A program made the position numbers and the translations under genes. Below, piece after piece: positions 47,173 through 59,200 of a stretch of DNA of 64,000 bases (positions within the stretch are counted from its first letter, which is position 1; every line of letters starts with the position of its first letter). The stretch spans positions 62,001 through 126,000 of the forward strand of contig NZ_WJIE01000002.1 of the NCBI RefSeq assembly GCF_009649845.1, in the 5' to 3' direction. Below the pieces are notes generated by a model, which saw only the letters and a list, made by a program, of their open reading frames with translations, was not told the DNA's origin and searched no databases. The stretch is from Polyangium spumosum. GTDB taxonomy: Bacteria > Myxococcota_A > Polyangia > Polyangiales > Polyangiaceae.

Positions 47173-49098
47173 ATGACGCCTCATCGCCCTCGCCTCGGCT
47201 CCTCCTTCACCGCCCTCGCGGCCCTCGCGGGCGCCCTCTTCGCCGCCTCGCCGGCTGACGCCGCGGGCTCGGCCGTCCGCGCGTCGCTCGTCGAGCCGAG
47301 GTCCATCAAGCTCGACGGCGTCCCCAAGGAGTGGGCCTCGCTGATGGCGCTCTCCCACGCCACCAAGGGCAAGCCCTCGAAGAACGACCTCGAGGCGAAG
47401 GCCGCCCTCTCCTACGACGGCACGAACATCTTCCTCGCCGTCGACGTCACCGACGACGTCCTGCGCGGCGGCGGCGGCGACCACGTCGCCCTCACGCTCG
47501 GCTTTCCCGGCGGCGTCGTGCACGAGGTGCGCCTCTTCCCCGGTGATCCGGGCAAGTCCGCCGGCGCGGCCAAGACCAAGGACGGCAAGGCCATCGCGGG
47601 CGCCAAGGTCATCGAAGCTCCCCGCGCGGGCGGATGGACGCTCGAGGCGAGTATCCCCTGGAGCGCCTTCCCCCCGGCCACGACGACCCGCGTCGGCCTG
47701 CGCGGCGCCATCCACGTGCACGACGCCGACACGAGCAGCACCGTCGAGGCCGCCCTCGGCACCGCGCCTTCGACGAAGTACGAGTCCCTGCCGCCCGTGT
47801 CCATCGAGAGCGAGCAAGCCCTCGCCGAGGGGCTGCTCAAGCAGAAGAGCGTGCGCGGCGCGCCGAAGTTCAACCTGATCGCGGACGTCGCGGGCGACGC
47901 GCTGAAGGAGCGCGTGCTCGTCTGGGATCGGTACCTCATCGTCCTCGGCCCGACCTTCCGCAAAGGCACCGAGTACTACTGGAACGACCTCGACGTCGAC
48001 GTACGCGGCGGCATGTTGCCCTCGTTCGAGGCGCGGGACGTGACGGGCGACGGGCAAGCGGAGCTCGTCCTGCGCAAGCGCCTCGGCACGCCGAAGAAGT
48101 ACCGCGAGTACCTGCAGGTCTTGCAGTTCGGAAAGAGCGACGTCCCCACGACGCTCCTCCAGCACGAGATCGCGATCGTGACGGAGAAGGGCGCGGTCGA
48201 GAACGAGGTGCGCTTCGACAGCGACGGCGCGAAGGTGGCGATCACCGTCCTCGCCGGCAAGGCGAAGGAGTTCCACGCCGGCAACTACCACGAGCCACGC
48301 GAGAGCTCGATGAACCCCGCGCTCCTGCCCTGGGAGACGACCGCGTCGCGCACGTACAAATGGAACGGCAAGGCCTTCACGAAGGCAGCCGAGGCGAGCC
48401 AAGCCGCGACGCCCCCGCCCGCCCCCAAGGCAGCAGGCGAGACCTTGAAGCCCGAGGCGCCCAAGGGCCCGAGCGCGAGCGAGCTGCTCGAGCAGGTCCA
48501 CGCGCTCTACAAGAGAGAGCGCGGCGTGACGGGCAAGCCGCGCTTCAACGTGTCGGCGGACGTCTCGGGCGACAAGCAGGTCGAGTCGATCCTGCTGCAC
48601 GATCGAGACCTCGTGATCTTCGGCAAGGGCTTCAAGGGCGGCGCGGGTTACTCGTACCTGTCGCTCTCGCAGTTCACGAAGGGCACGGACATCACCGAGG
48701 TGAGCGCGATGGATCTGACCGGCGACGGGAAAGCCGAGATCATCGTGCAAGGCACGCTGCACGCGAACGCCTCACCCGAGGCAGGCGGAGGCACGGTCGA
48801 TCGGGACGTGTTGCTCGTCTACAGGCTCGAGGGCGAGGGCGTGAAGCGCGTGTTCGCCGCGGAGATCGGGCGCGCGATCGGCAAGAAGAAGGTGAGCGGC
48901 GCGTACCGCTTCGTGAAGGCCGGCAAGGGCGTGGAGATCGAGCTCGCCTCCGGCAAGGCGACCACGTGGACCGCCGCGACGTACCCGTTCACGCAGGACA
49001 CGAGCGCGACGGCCGGCGGGATCGAGCCGCTCTTGCTCCCCTGGAGCAACCTCGGCCCGATCCGGTATCGGTGGAGCGGGTCGGCGTTCGCCCGCTGA
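47173..49098 (+). CDS. Secreted protein with CBM9-like domain and two FG-GAP-like repeats
   Basis: ATG 47173 gives a signal peptide (FTALAALAGALFAASPADAA). Residues about 35-195 resemble the CBM9-type sugar-binding sheet: IKLDGVPKEWASL, LSYDGTNIFLAVDVTDDVL, HVALTLGFPGG, WTLEASIPWSAFP. Two similar segments follow, each about 150 to 190 residues long. One has FNLIADVAGDALKERVLVWDRYLIVLG and ARDVTGDGQAELVLRKR; the other has FNVSADVSGDKQVESILLHDRDLVIFG and AMDLTGDGKAEIIVQG. They are FG-GAP/VCBS-like with a Ca2+-binding DxTGDGxAE loop, so the gene contains an internal duplication. It is probably secreted, possibly a glycan-binding or outer-surface protein. The 43-bp array lies directly upstream. 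Confidence 0.75.
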   Translation: MTPHRPRLGSSFTALAALAGALFAASPADAAGSAVRASLVEPRSIKLDGVPKEWASLMALSHATKGKPSKNDLEAKAALSYDGTNIFLAVDVTDDVLRGGGGDHVALTLGFPGGVVHEVRLFPGDPGKSAGAAKTKDGKAIAGAKVIEAPRAGGWTLEASIPWSAFPPATTTRVGLRGAIHVHDADTSSTVEAALGTAPSTKYESLPPVSIESEQALAEGLLKQKSVRGAPKFNLIADVAGDALKERVLVWDRYLIVLGPTFRKGTEYYWNDLDVDVRGGMLPSFEARDVTGDGQAELVLRKRLGTPKKYREYLQVLQFGKSDVPTTLLQHEIAIVTEKGAVENEVRFDSDGAKVAITVLAGKAKEFHAGNYHEPRESSMNPALLPWETTASRTYKWNGKAFTKAAEASQAATPPPAPKAAGETLKPEAPKGPSASELLEQVHALYKRERGVTGKPRFNVSADVSGDKQVESILLHDRDLVIFGKGFKGGAGYSYLSLSQFTKGTDITEVSAMDLTGDGKAEIIVQGTLHANASPEAGGGTVDRDVLLVYRLEGEGVKRVFAAEIGRAIGKKKVSGAYRFVKAGKGVEIELASGKATTWTAATYPFTQDTSATAGGIEPLLLPWSNLGPIRYRWSGSAFAR

Positions 49099-50544
49099 TC
49101 AGAGCGCGATCTTCTTCCAGTCGCCGCTCCGGAACTTGAAGACCATCACGCCCGCGAGGAGCACCGCGTAGACCACGCCCGCGGCCCAGATGCCCATCAG
49201 GCCGAAGTCGAGCGTGATGCCGAGCAGCCACGCGAGGGGCACGAGGCAGAGGAAGTGGAGCAAGAGCTCCACGATCATCACGAAGCGCGTGTTGCCCGCG
49301 CCGAAGAGCGCCTGCGTGAGGATCATCCCGATCGCGATGACCGGCGTGCAGATGCCCATCACCCGCATCGGCCCGAGCGCCACCTCGCGCACGACCTCGC
49401 TCTGCGAGACGAACGCCAGGATCTGCGGCGCGAAGACCGCCTCGCAGAGGCCCACGACGCCGAAGATCAAGAGGCCGAGGCGCACCGACGTCCAGCCGAA
49501 CGTCTCGGCCTTGTCGCTGTTCCGCTCGCCGAGCGACTGCGCGACGAGGGTCGCCGTCGAGGTGCCGAAGGCGAGGCACGCCGTGAAGGTGAGCTTGAGG
49601 ACGCCGACGATCACGGTCGTCGCCGCGCCGTTGACCGGCTCGGCCTTGCCACCCGGGCACATCGCCGAGACCACGCCCATCGGGTGCACCTCGTCGAGCT
49701 TGCCCGCGATCATCGCGAAGAGCGCGAAGCCCGTCATGACCGCGATGGTGGCCACGCTGCTCGGGATCGAGAGCTTCAAGATCGACCACGTCAAGCCGCG
49801 GTCGAGGTTCCGGACGCGGAACGGGGCGTAGAGCTTGCGGTACTGCGGCAGGAGCGCGTAACCGACCATGATCGCGAGGCCGACGTACGTGGAGACGAAC
49901 CCCGCGATGCCCGCGCCCGCGATGCCCATCTTCGAGATGCCGAGCGCCTCGTTGCCGAAGATGAGCAAGAAGCAGAGCACGATGTTCAAGGCGTTCATCA
50001 CGACGGCCGAGACGAGGTGGATGTGCGTCTTGCCGATGCCGTCGAAGAAGGCCTTGAAGGCGAAGGTGGTCGCCATCGAGGTGACGCCGAGCAGGCGCCA
50101 CTTGAGGTACTCGTCCGCCGCCGTGCGCGCGCCCTCGACCTTGATGATCGCGCCGAGGATCGCGGGCGTCGCGAGGTAGCCGATCGCCGAGAAGACGACG
50201 CCCGCGACGAGCGCGAAGAGCGCCGCGTTGAAGAGGACCGCGCCCGCGTCCTCGTGGTTCTTCTCGGCGAAGCGGCGGCCGACGAAGGCCTGCGTGCCGA
50301 CGGAGATGGCGGAGAGCGAGCCGCCGAAGAGCCAGAGGACGATGAGCGAAGGGAGGAGCGCGGCCTGGGCGTTCGACGACTCCGGGCAGGGCAGCCGCGC
50401 GAAGAAGACGATGTCGATCTCGTTGACGACGCTCTGCGTGAGCATCGCGCCGACGGTCGGCAGAGCCAGCTTGAGAATGGCTCGGTGCGGCGGGCCGGAG
50501 GTGACGACGTTTTCACCCACGGCGGGCGGAGCAATCTGGGCCAT
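49099..50544 (-). CDS. MATE-family multidrug/polysaccharide-type transporter
   Basis: The 481-residue protein has about 12 membrane segments in two homologous halves. The N-terminal half begins RAILKLALPTVGAMLTQSVVNEIDIVFFARL; further on come SVGTQAFVGRRFAEKNHEDAG, GNEALGISKMGIAGAGIA, and the second half ILKLSIPSSVATIAVMTGFALFAMI. The signatures fit the MATE (NorM/DinF) family, which exchanges H+ or Na+ for drugs or metabolites. ATG 50544 is the obvious start. It is convergent with the CBM9-like gene (adjacent stops) and 58 bp from the double kinase on the same strand. The transported substrate is unknown. Confidence 0.9.
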   Translation of the reverse strand: MAQIAPPAVGENVVTSGPPHRAILKLALPTVGAMLTQSVVNEIDIVFFARLPCPESSNAQAALLPSLIVLWLFGGSLSAISVGTQAFVGRRFAEKNHEDAGAVLFNAALFALVAGVVFSAIGYLATPAILGAIIKVEGARTAADEYLKWRLLGVTSMATTFAFKAFFDGIGKTHIHLVSAVVMNALNIVLCFLLIFGNEALGISKMGIAGAGIAGFVSTYVGLAIMVGYALLPQYRKLYAPFRVRNLDRGLTWSILKLSIPSSVATIAVMTGFALFAMIAGKLDEVHPMGVVSAMCPGGKAEPVNGAATTVIVGVLKLTFTACLAFGTSTATLVAQSLGERNSDKAETFGWTSVRLGLLIFGVVGLCEAVFAPQILAFVSQSEVVREVALGPMRVMGICTPVIAIGMILTQALFGAGNTRFVMIVELLLHFLCLVPLAWLLGITLDFGLMGIWAAGVVYAVLLAGVMVFKFRSGDWKKIAL

Positions 50545-50602
50545 CGAGGGTGCGCGGTATACAACGTGAGGGCGCGCGATCGAGCAAAATGCGCGCGGAC
50601 GG

Positions 50603-53224
<2,622 letters not shown>

Positions 53225-53335
53225 GCCCACACGCTAGAAATGTAAGACAAGGTGGGCCAAGAATCCGACATCGGGAGGGGACGACAGGCTTGGAGGACGG
53301 CAGACAATTGCCGCGTGGCCCCAGGTCGGCTATGG

Positions 53336-53842
53336 ATGTGGCGGATGTTGCGGGTCGCGGTTCTTCGTGCGCTGGCCATCGCGGCGGTATTCGCCGTGGT
53401 TTGGCTCGTGCCGCTCCGCGCGTACGCAGCGATCGTGCCGGTTTGTGACGATGATGGGGGCTCCGTCGCGACGAGCGCGGCTGCGCCTGCCGTGGATTGT
53501 GCGGCTCCGCTGGATCCACTGGACGATCTCGATCCAGAGGTCGCGGCCATGTGTGACGAGCGGGGCGCCACGGCGGTCGCGCCGGGGCGGATTCACCCGG
53601 AGACCGACGCGCGTATCGACGCGGTGGTCACGTGTGACGGCAGGGACCTCGGTCCCGCCCTCGGCGCCTCCCACGGCGAGCAGAACCCCGCATCGTTCGT
53701 CGCGACCGTGCCGGACGCCATGCTGTCGGCGTCCTTCGATCTCCGACCGGCGTTCGCCGTCGAGCTCCCGGCGTTCCCGCCGGTGGAGGGCGCCCCGCTG
53801 CGGGGTGTTCGCCGAGAGATCGATCGACCTCCTTGCGCCTGA
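53336..53842 (+). CDS. Secreted protein of unknown function, 168 aa
   Basis: ATG 53336 gives the signal peptide MWRMLRVAVLRALAIAAVFA ending LRAYAA; ATG 53345 (MLRV) would work nearly as well. The mature part has Cys residues at CDDDGG, VDCAAPL, MCDERG and VTCDGR, which could form two disulfides, and a repeat of D-rich segments (DPLDDLDPEVAAM). No family is recognised. It is divergent from the double kinase gene, and a hairpin lies just after its stop. Confidence 0.6.
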   Translation: MWRMLRVAVLRALAIAAVFAVVWLVPLRAYAAIVPVCDDDGGSVATSAAAPAVDCAAPLDPLDDLDPEVAAMCDERGATAVAPGRIHPETDARIDAVVTCDGRDLGPALGASHGEQNPASFVATVPDAMLSASFDLRPAFAVELPAFPPVEGAPLRGVRREIDRPPCA

Positions 53843-54147
53843 CGCTCGGTCGTGGTCGCTCGCGCACGGGATCGCGCGCGAGCGACGAGCGAATGCTCGA
53901 GTGATCCAGCGCGAAGAGGAAGAACTCGCGCACCGGCTCCGCGCCCTTCCTGGTTGAAGGCGGGGGGGCGCCGCCGGAGCGCACGTGTCACGGGCAGCGT
54001 CGATCGAGAGACGGCGCTGCAGATCGTGGGTTTTCGCCCCCCAGGACGTCGAAGGACGTTCGTCGGGGCGATCGAGGTGTCGGCTCTCGCGGCGCGAAAA
54101 GGAGCGCCGCGCGGGCAGCACCGTGCCTGGAAAGAAAGAGAAGAAAC
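53843..54147. other. Intergenic region upstream of the triple DsbA-like gene
   Basis: The 305 bp include a hairpin at 53855-53886 (next entry) and the leader of the triple DsbA-like gene, which has GGAAAGAAAGAGAAGAAAC directly before its ATG. I see no gene in it. Confidence 0.5.
53855..53886 (+). terminator. Hairpin after the secreted-protein gene
   Basis: An 11-bp perfect stem GTCGCTCGCGC / GCGCGAGCGAC (53855-53865 and 53876-53886) with a 10-nt loop starts 12 bp after the stop at 53842. There is no T-run. It is a probable factor-assisted terminator. Confidence 0.5.
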
Positions 54148-56121
54148 ATGAACAAAGGAACCGCCATCGTCGGCTTCCTTCTCTGCTTCATGGCAGGGAT
54201 GGCGCTGATGTGGGGCATCGATCGCGGCGCCGGCGGCACCAGCGCCGAGGCGACGTCGGAGTACGTCGCCGGAGGGACCTGGGATCACAGCGACGCGGCG
54301 ATCCCCGTCTCGTCGAAGGATCCCACGTGGGGCTCGCCGAACGCGCCCGTCACGCTGGTGCTCTTCAGCGACTTCGAGTGCCCCTTCTGCAGCAAGGTCG
54401 AGACGACGCTGACGCAGCTCCGCCAGCAGTACGGCCCGCAGAAGCTGCGCATCATCTGGAAGTCGAACCCGCTGCCCTTCCACAAGAACGCGCGCCCGGC
54501 GTCGGTCGCGGCCGAGACCGTGCTCCGCCTCAAGGGCCCGGAGGCGTTCTGGAAGTTCCACGAGCTCGCGTTCCAGAACCAGCGCGCCCTCACGCCCGAG
54601 AACTTCGAGGCGTGGGCCGTGCAGGCGGGCGTGGACAAGGCGAAGTTCAAGGCCGCCTACGACAAGCAGGAGTACGCCGCGAAGGTGGACGCCGACCTCG
54701 CCGCCGGCAAGGCCGCGGGCGTCTCCGGCACGCCGGCGTCGTTCATCAACGGCATCCTGCTCAGCGGCGCGCAGCCGATCGACAAGTTCAAGCAGGTGAT
54801 CGACGAGCAGCTCAAGGCCGCCGACGCCGCGATCAAGGCCGGCACGAAGCCGGAGAAGGTCTACGCCAAGCTCTCGACGGAGAACAAGGCGAAGGCGCCC
54901 CCGACGCAGAACCGCGAGCAGCCGAAGGACGACCTGACCGTCTGGAAGGTGCCCGTCGGCAACTCGCCCACGAAGGGCCCCGAGACGGCGCTCGTGACCA
55001 TCGTCGAGTGGTCCGATTTCCAGTGCCCCTTCTGCAGCCGCGTGGTGCCCACGCTCGACCAGATCTCGAAGGACTACGGAGACAAGGTCCGCATCGTCTG
55101 GAAGGACAACCCGCTGCCGATGCACCCGCGCGCCGAGCCCGCCGCGGAGCTCGCGCGTGAGGCCCGCGCCCAGAAGGGCGAGGCGGGCTTCTGGGCCGCC
55201 TACGATCTGCTCTGGAAGAACCAGCAGAAGCTCAGCGACGAGGACCTCCTCGGTTACGCCAAGGAGCTCGGCCTGAACGTCGACAAGGTCAAGGCCGCGA
55301 TCCTCGACAAGAAGTACTCTGCCGAGATCACCGCCGACCAGGACCTCGCCGACGAGCTCCAGGCGAGCGGCACGCCGCACTTCTTCATCAACGGCCGCCG
55401 CCTCGTCGGCGCGCAGCCGCTCGAGAAGTTCAAGTCGGTCATCGACGAGGAGATGAAGAAGGCCCAGGCCCTCGTCGCCAAGGGCGTCGCGCCGAAGGAC
55501 CTCTACAACGAGATCATCAAGGACGGCAAGACGCCGCCCCCGCCCGAGAAGAAGACCGTCGACGTCGCGCCGTCCGAGTCCGCCTGGAAGGGCAACGACA
55601 AGGCGAAGGTCGTGATGCAGATCTTCAGCGACTTCGAGTGCCCCTTCTGCAAGCGCGCAGAGGCCACGGTCGAGCAGGTCGAGAAGGCCTACGGCGACAA
55701 GGTGAAGATCGTCTGGCGCCACAAGCCGCTGCCGTTCCACAAGAACGCGATGCCCGCAGCGCTCGCGGCCGAGGAGGCCAAGAAGCAGAAGGGCAACGAG
55801 GGCTTCTGGAAGATGCACGCGGCCCTCTTCAAGGGCGCGGGCACGCCCGACGCGTTCGCCCGCACGACGCTCGAGAAGTACGCCGAGGAGCAGGGCCTCG
55901 ACCTCGGGAAGTTCAAGAGCGCCCTCGACAGCGAGGCGCACAAGAAGTTCATCGAGAGCGAGAGCGCCGTGGCCGACAAGGCGGGCATCAGCGGCACGCC
56001 GGCCTTCCACATCGCCGCCCCGGGCAAGACGGAGGGCTACTTCATCAGCGGTGCCCAGGCGTTCCCGAAGTTCAAGAAGCTCATCGACCTGACCCTCAAG
56101 GAGCAGGCCGCGAAGAAGTGA
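54148..56121 (+). CDS. Protein with three tandem DsbA/thioredoxin-like domains
   Basis: The 657-residue protein has an N-terminal membrane or signal segment (IVGFLLCFMAGMALMWGI). Three thioredoxin-fold domains of about 200 residues follow, each with a (F/W)SDF(E/Q)CPFC active site: Cys78-Cys81, Cys293-Cys296 and Cys498-Cys501. Each also has the cis-Pro loop (GTPASFING, GTPHFFING, GTPAFHIAA) and a matching G(A)QP or FISGAQ(A/P) end. All three CPFC motifs are intact, so all can be redox active. The domains are DsbA/BdbD-like and probably act in disulfide formation in the periplasm. They are linked by Lys/Glu-rich segments. Most DsbA proteins are single-domain, so the triple form is unusual. A strong terminator follows. 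Confidence 0.88.
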   Translation: MNKGTAIVGFLLCFMAGMALMWGIDRGAGGTSAEATSEYVAGGTWDHSDAAIPVSSKDPTWGSPNAPVTLVLFSDFECPFCSKVETTLTQLRQQYGPQKLRIIWKSNPLPFHKNARPASVAAETVLRLKGPEAFWKFHELAFQNQRALTPENFEAWAVQAGVDKAKFKAAYDKQEYAAKVDADLAAGKAAGVSGTPASFINGILLSGAQPIDKFKQVIDEQLKAADAAIKAGTKPEKVYAKLSTENKAKAPPTQNREQPKDDLTVWKVPVGNSPTKGPETALVTIVEWSDFQCPFCSRVVPTLDQISKDYGDKVRIVWKDNPLPMHPRAEPAAELAREARAQKGEAGFWAAYDLLWKNQQKLSDEDLLGYAKELGLNVDKVKAAILDKKYSAEITADQDLADELQASGTPHFFINGRRLVGAQPLEKFKSVIDEEMKKAQALVAKGVAPKDLYNEIIKDGKTPPPPEKKTVDVAPSESAWKGNDKAKVVMQIFSDFECPFCKRAEATVEQVEKAYGDKVKIVWRHKPLPFHKNAMPAALAAEEAKKQKGNEGFWKMHAALFKGAGTPDAFARTTLEKYAEEQGLDLGKFKSALDSEAHKKFIESESAVADKAGISGTPAFHIAAPGKTEGYFISGAQAFPKFKKLIDLTLKEQAAKK

Positions 56122-56150
56122 TCCCTTCTTCGAGCTGATAGAACGAAACA

Positions 56151-56191
56151 AACGTCACGAGGGAGCCGAGAGGCTCCCTCGTGGCGTTTTG
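56151..56191 (+). terminator. Rho-independent terminator after the triple DsbA-like gene
   Basis: A stem AACGTCACGAGGGAGCC / GGCTCCCTCGTGGCGTT (one T-G pair, 17 bp) with GAGA tetraloop is followed by TTTTG on the plus strand. It starts 30 bp after the stop at 56121 and ends just before the convergent MshEN-HEAT gene stop at 56201. Confidence 0.9.
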
Positions 56192-56200
56192 TGCGTCCGA

Positions 56201-59200
56201 TCAGCCGCGCTTCTTGTGCCGTCCTTCTTGCTCCCACCAGAGGACGTAACGGACCTGCGCGGCCTCGCGTTCGTCCTCGGGGAGATCGTCGTAGTAGCCG
56301 AGATCGCGGCCGACGAGGGGCGCGAGCTCCTCCGCAGCGGCGCGGCGAAGCGTGGGCGACTCGGAGAGGAGCGCGTCGATGAGCCACTCGACGCGGCCGC
56401 GCGCGCCATTGTTGGACCACCAATCGTTCCACTTGCCCGCGTCGCGACGGAAGTCGTGCCGCGTGACGATCACGAGCGCGCGGTGCGCGGCCTCCACGAG
56501 CTCGGAGCTCGTCTCGGAGAGCATCGTGATGAGCACGGGGACCACCTTCGGCGAGGCGAGCTCGCCCAGGGCCTCGATCGCGAGCTGCCGCCGGCCCACA
56601 CGCTCGCCGGCGTTTCGCGCGAGGCGCTCGAGCGTCGGCAGGATCGGCGCCTCGGTCGCAGGCCCGGCGGCGACGAGCGCCGCGGCCGCGCGACGCGCGA
56701 CGCGACGCACGGGGGCCGCGTCGTCGAAGATACGCGTGAAGACGGCCTGCGCGCTCTCGGGATACACGAGCTCGCCGAGGAGGTGCGTCGCCCAGAACCG
56801 GACGTCCGGATCACCGGCGGTGCTGCGCACGGCGAGGAAAGGGACGGCAGAGCGGCCCATCGCATGGATGAGGCCGAGGAGCGGGCCGCTGCGAGAGGCG
56901 AGCGGGAGCTCGGCGCCACGCGAGAGGACACGCGGGTCGAGACGCAGCGGGCCAGGGAAGCGGGCCATGATGGCGTGCATGGCGGCCTCGCCGAGGCGCA
57001 CGAGCTCCTTGAAGGCGTCGCCGTCGTCGGCGCCGGTCTCGAGGAAACGCTGCACGAGGGTGATGGGGTCGGGGCCCGCAGGGCGAGGTCGGCCCGGTGT
57101 GGTGCTGCCCGCGGGAGCCGCGCTCCACTCGGCGACGGCTGGTGCGGGCGCGGCCGCGGCGGGGCGGAGCCCCCATGCTTCAACCGGCGGTCCTGGCAGG
57201 GTCTCCGGCGGCCCCGGGGTGTACGTGTCGCCGCCCGGGGGCGGGACACGCACGGGGGGCGCGGGCACGGCCGGCGCCGTGGGCACCACGGGGCGCACGG
57301 GAGGCACGGGAGGCGTCGGCGGCGCGGCGATGGCGTTCGGAGGCGGCTCGGGGGGCAAGGGCTGCGCGCCGAGCCCCTGGGAGGCCTTGCTGCGGCCGCC
57401 GAAGCTCGGCGCGATGGCCCGGCGAGCCACCCGCGGAGGCGGGGCCGGCAGAGGCGCTCGTCCCGCCTCGGGAGGCTGGGAAACAGCCGTGATGGGCGGC
57501 GGCGCGGGCGTGGGAGGCGTGAGGCGCACGCGGCCCGTCGCGACGACGCCGAGCGGCGTGCGCCGGCGACGCGACGGGGGGGCCGTTCGGCTGCGGCCCG
57601 TGATCTCCCAGGTGCTGTCGGACTCGGGGGGGCGCAAGGCGAGCGGCTCGGGGCGCGAGGTGACGGGCCCCGGGGCGGGGGTGGGGCTCGTCAACGTCTC
57701 GTCGAGCGTGGCGCGTGTAGGCTGCGGCGTGGTCTGCGGAGCGGCCGGGGGCGTCGCAGAGGGCGTGCGGGGCGGCTCGGGGACGGGCTGCGGCGCAGGG
57801 CGCGGCTGGCTCGAGGCGATACCCGCGAAGGAGGTCTCGTCCGCGGGTCGAGCCTGCGGGCTCGCCTGGAGCATGGCCGGCGCCATCGCGGAGGCGGACG
57901 GCAAGGTTACGGCGATCGTGGAGATGGCAGCCGTCGTCGGCGGCGGGGACTTGGGCTCCGGCGCGGGCGGCTCGGCCGCGTTCGTGGAGCGCGCCGGCAG
58001 TTCGAGGGCGCGGGCGAGCGCGACCAGGCCGACCTTACGCGCCGCGCCCTGGGCCTGCGGCTGCGGCGCAATCCGGGGCGGGCGCTTCGCCGGAGCGCCG
58101 TCTCCCGGAGCGCCGCCGCGCTTCTTGCGCAGGATCGCGCGTTCGAGCGCCTCGGCCGTGAGGCCCGCGATGGCGATGACGTCCCCGATCGCCGAGAGCT
58201 CGACGTCGACGGCGCCGTCGTCGCCGTACAGCAGCGCGACCGTACGGTTTTTCACGACGATCGGCAGGACGAGGACGGCCGGCGCGCGGGTCCCTGCTTC
58301 GGCGCGGGTCGCACGGCCGAGCTCGGCGATGATCTCGACGTCGAGGTCACCCACGGCGGGCGGCATGATCACGGGCGCCCTGCGTTCACGCGCGAGGGCG
58401 AGCAGGCTCGGACGGCCGAGGGGCACGGCGAGGGACATGAGCCGCGCCGCGCCCGCGCCGGGGCCCGAGGCGTCACGGCCGTCGGCGACGTCGCCGTGCA
58501 CGGCGAAGAGGGCCGTGTACTCGAAGAACTGGTGGGCGAAGGCAAAAAAGATGTCGAGGACGGCGTCGGTGGTGGTCGCCTCGCCGAGCTCCTCCTCGGC
58601 CATCGCCGCGGTGAAGGGCCCCTTGCGTCGAGGCCGCGCGGGGCGGCGATCGGCGCCGCCTTCCGCGCGCGTCTTGCGATCGCCGGTGACCGCGCGGCGG
58701 AGCACGCTGGCCTTCGTGTGAGCGCGGTTCGACTCGCGTCGCAGAGGGCGATCAGGCCTGCGCGAGACGGGCGCGTCCTCCTCGGCCACGTCCGCGAGGG
58801 GCGCGTCGACAGGAGGCGCGGCGATGGTCTCGGGCATCTCGTCGCTGGTCAGCGGGCGCCGCGGGGAGGCGACGGCGTTCGCGGGCGCGGGGGCCGGCTT
58901 CGGCGCGACGACCTCGACGGTCGGCCTGGCCCTCGGCAGATCGGCGCGCGCCGCACGGGAGGCCGCGGGCGTGGCCGAGAGCTTCGTGCGCGTCGGAGCC
59001 AGCGGCGGAGCGGCGCCCGCGACGAGCGTGTCCGGCGTCTGCGTGGGCGGATGCGGCGTGGCGACGGGGGGCTCGGGCGCGCGCTCCGGCGGCGGGCGCG
59101 AGGAGGCGCGTGCTTGCTCGAGGCTCCGCGGCGGAGGCGCGACGGTGGGGCTCGGATCGGGGCGGCTCTCGAGCTTGGCGACGAGCCGGAGGAAGCGGCG

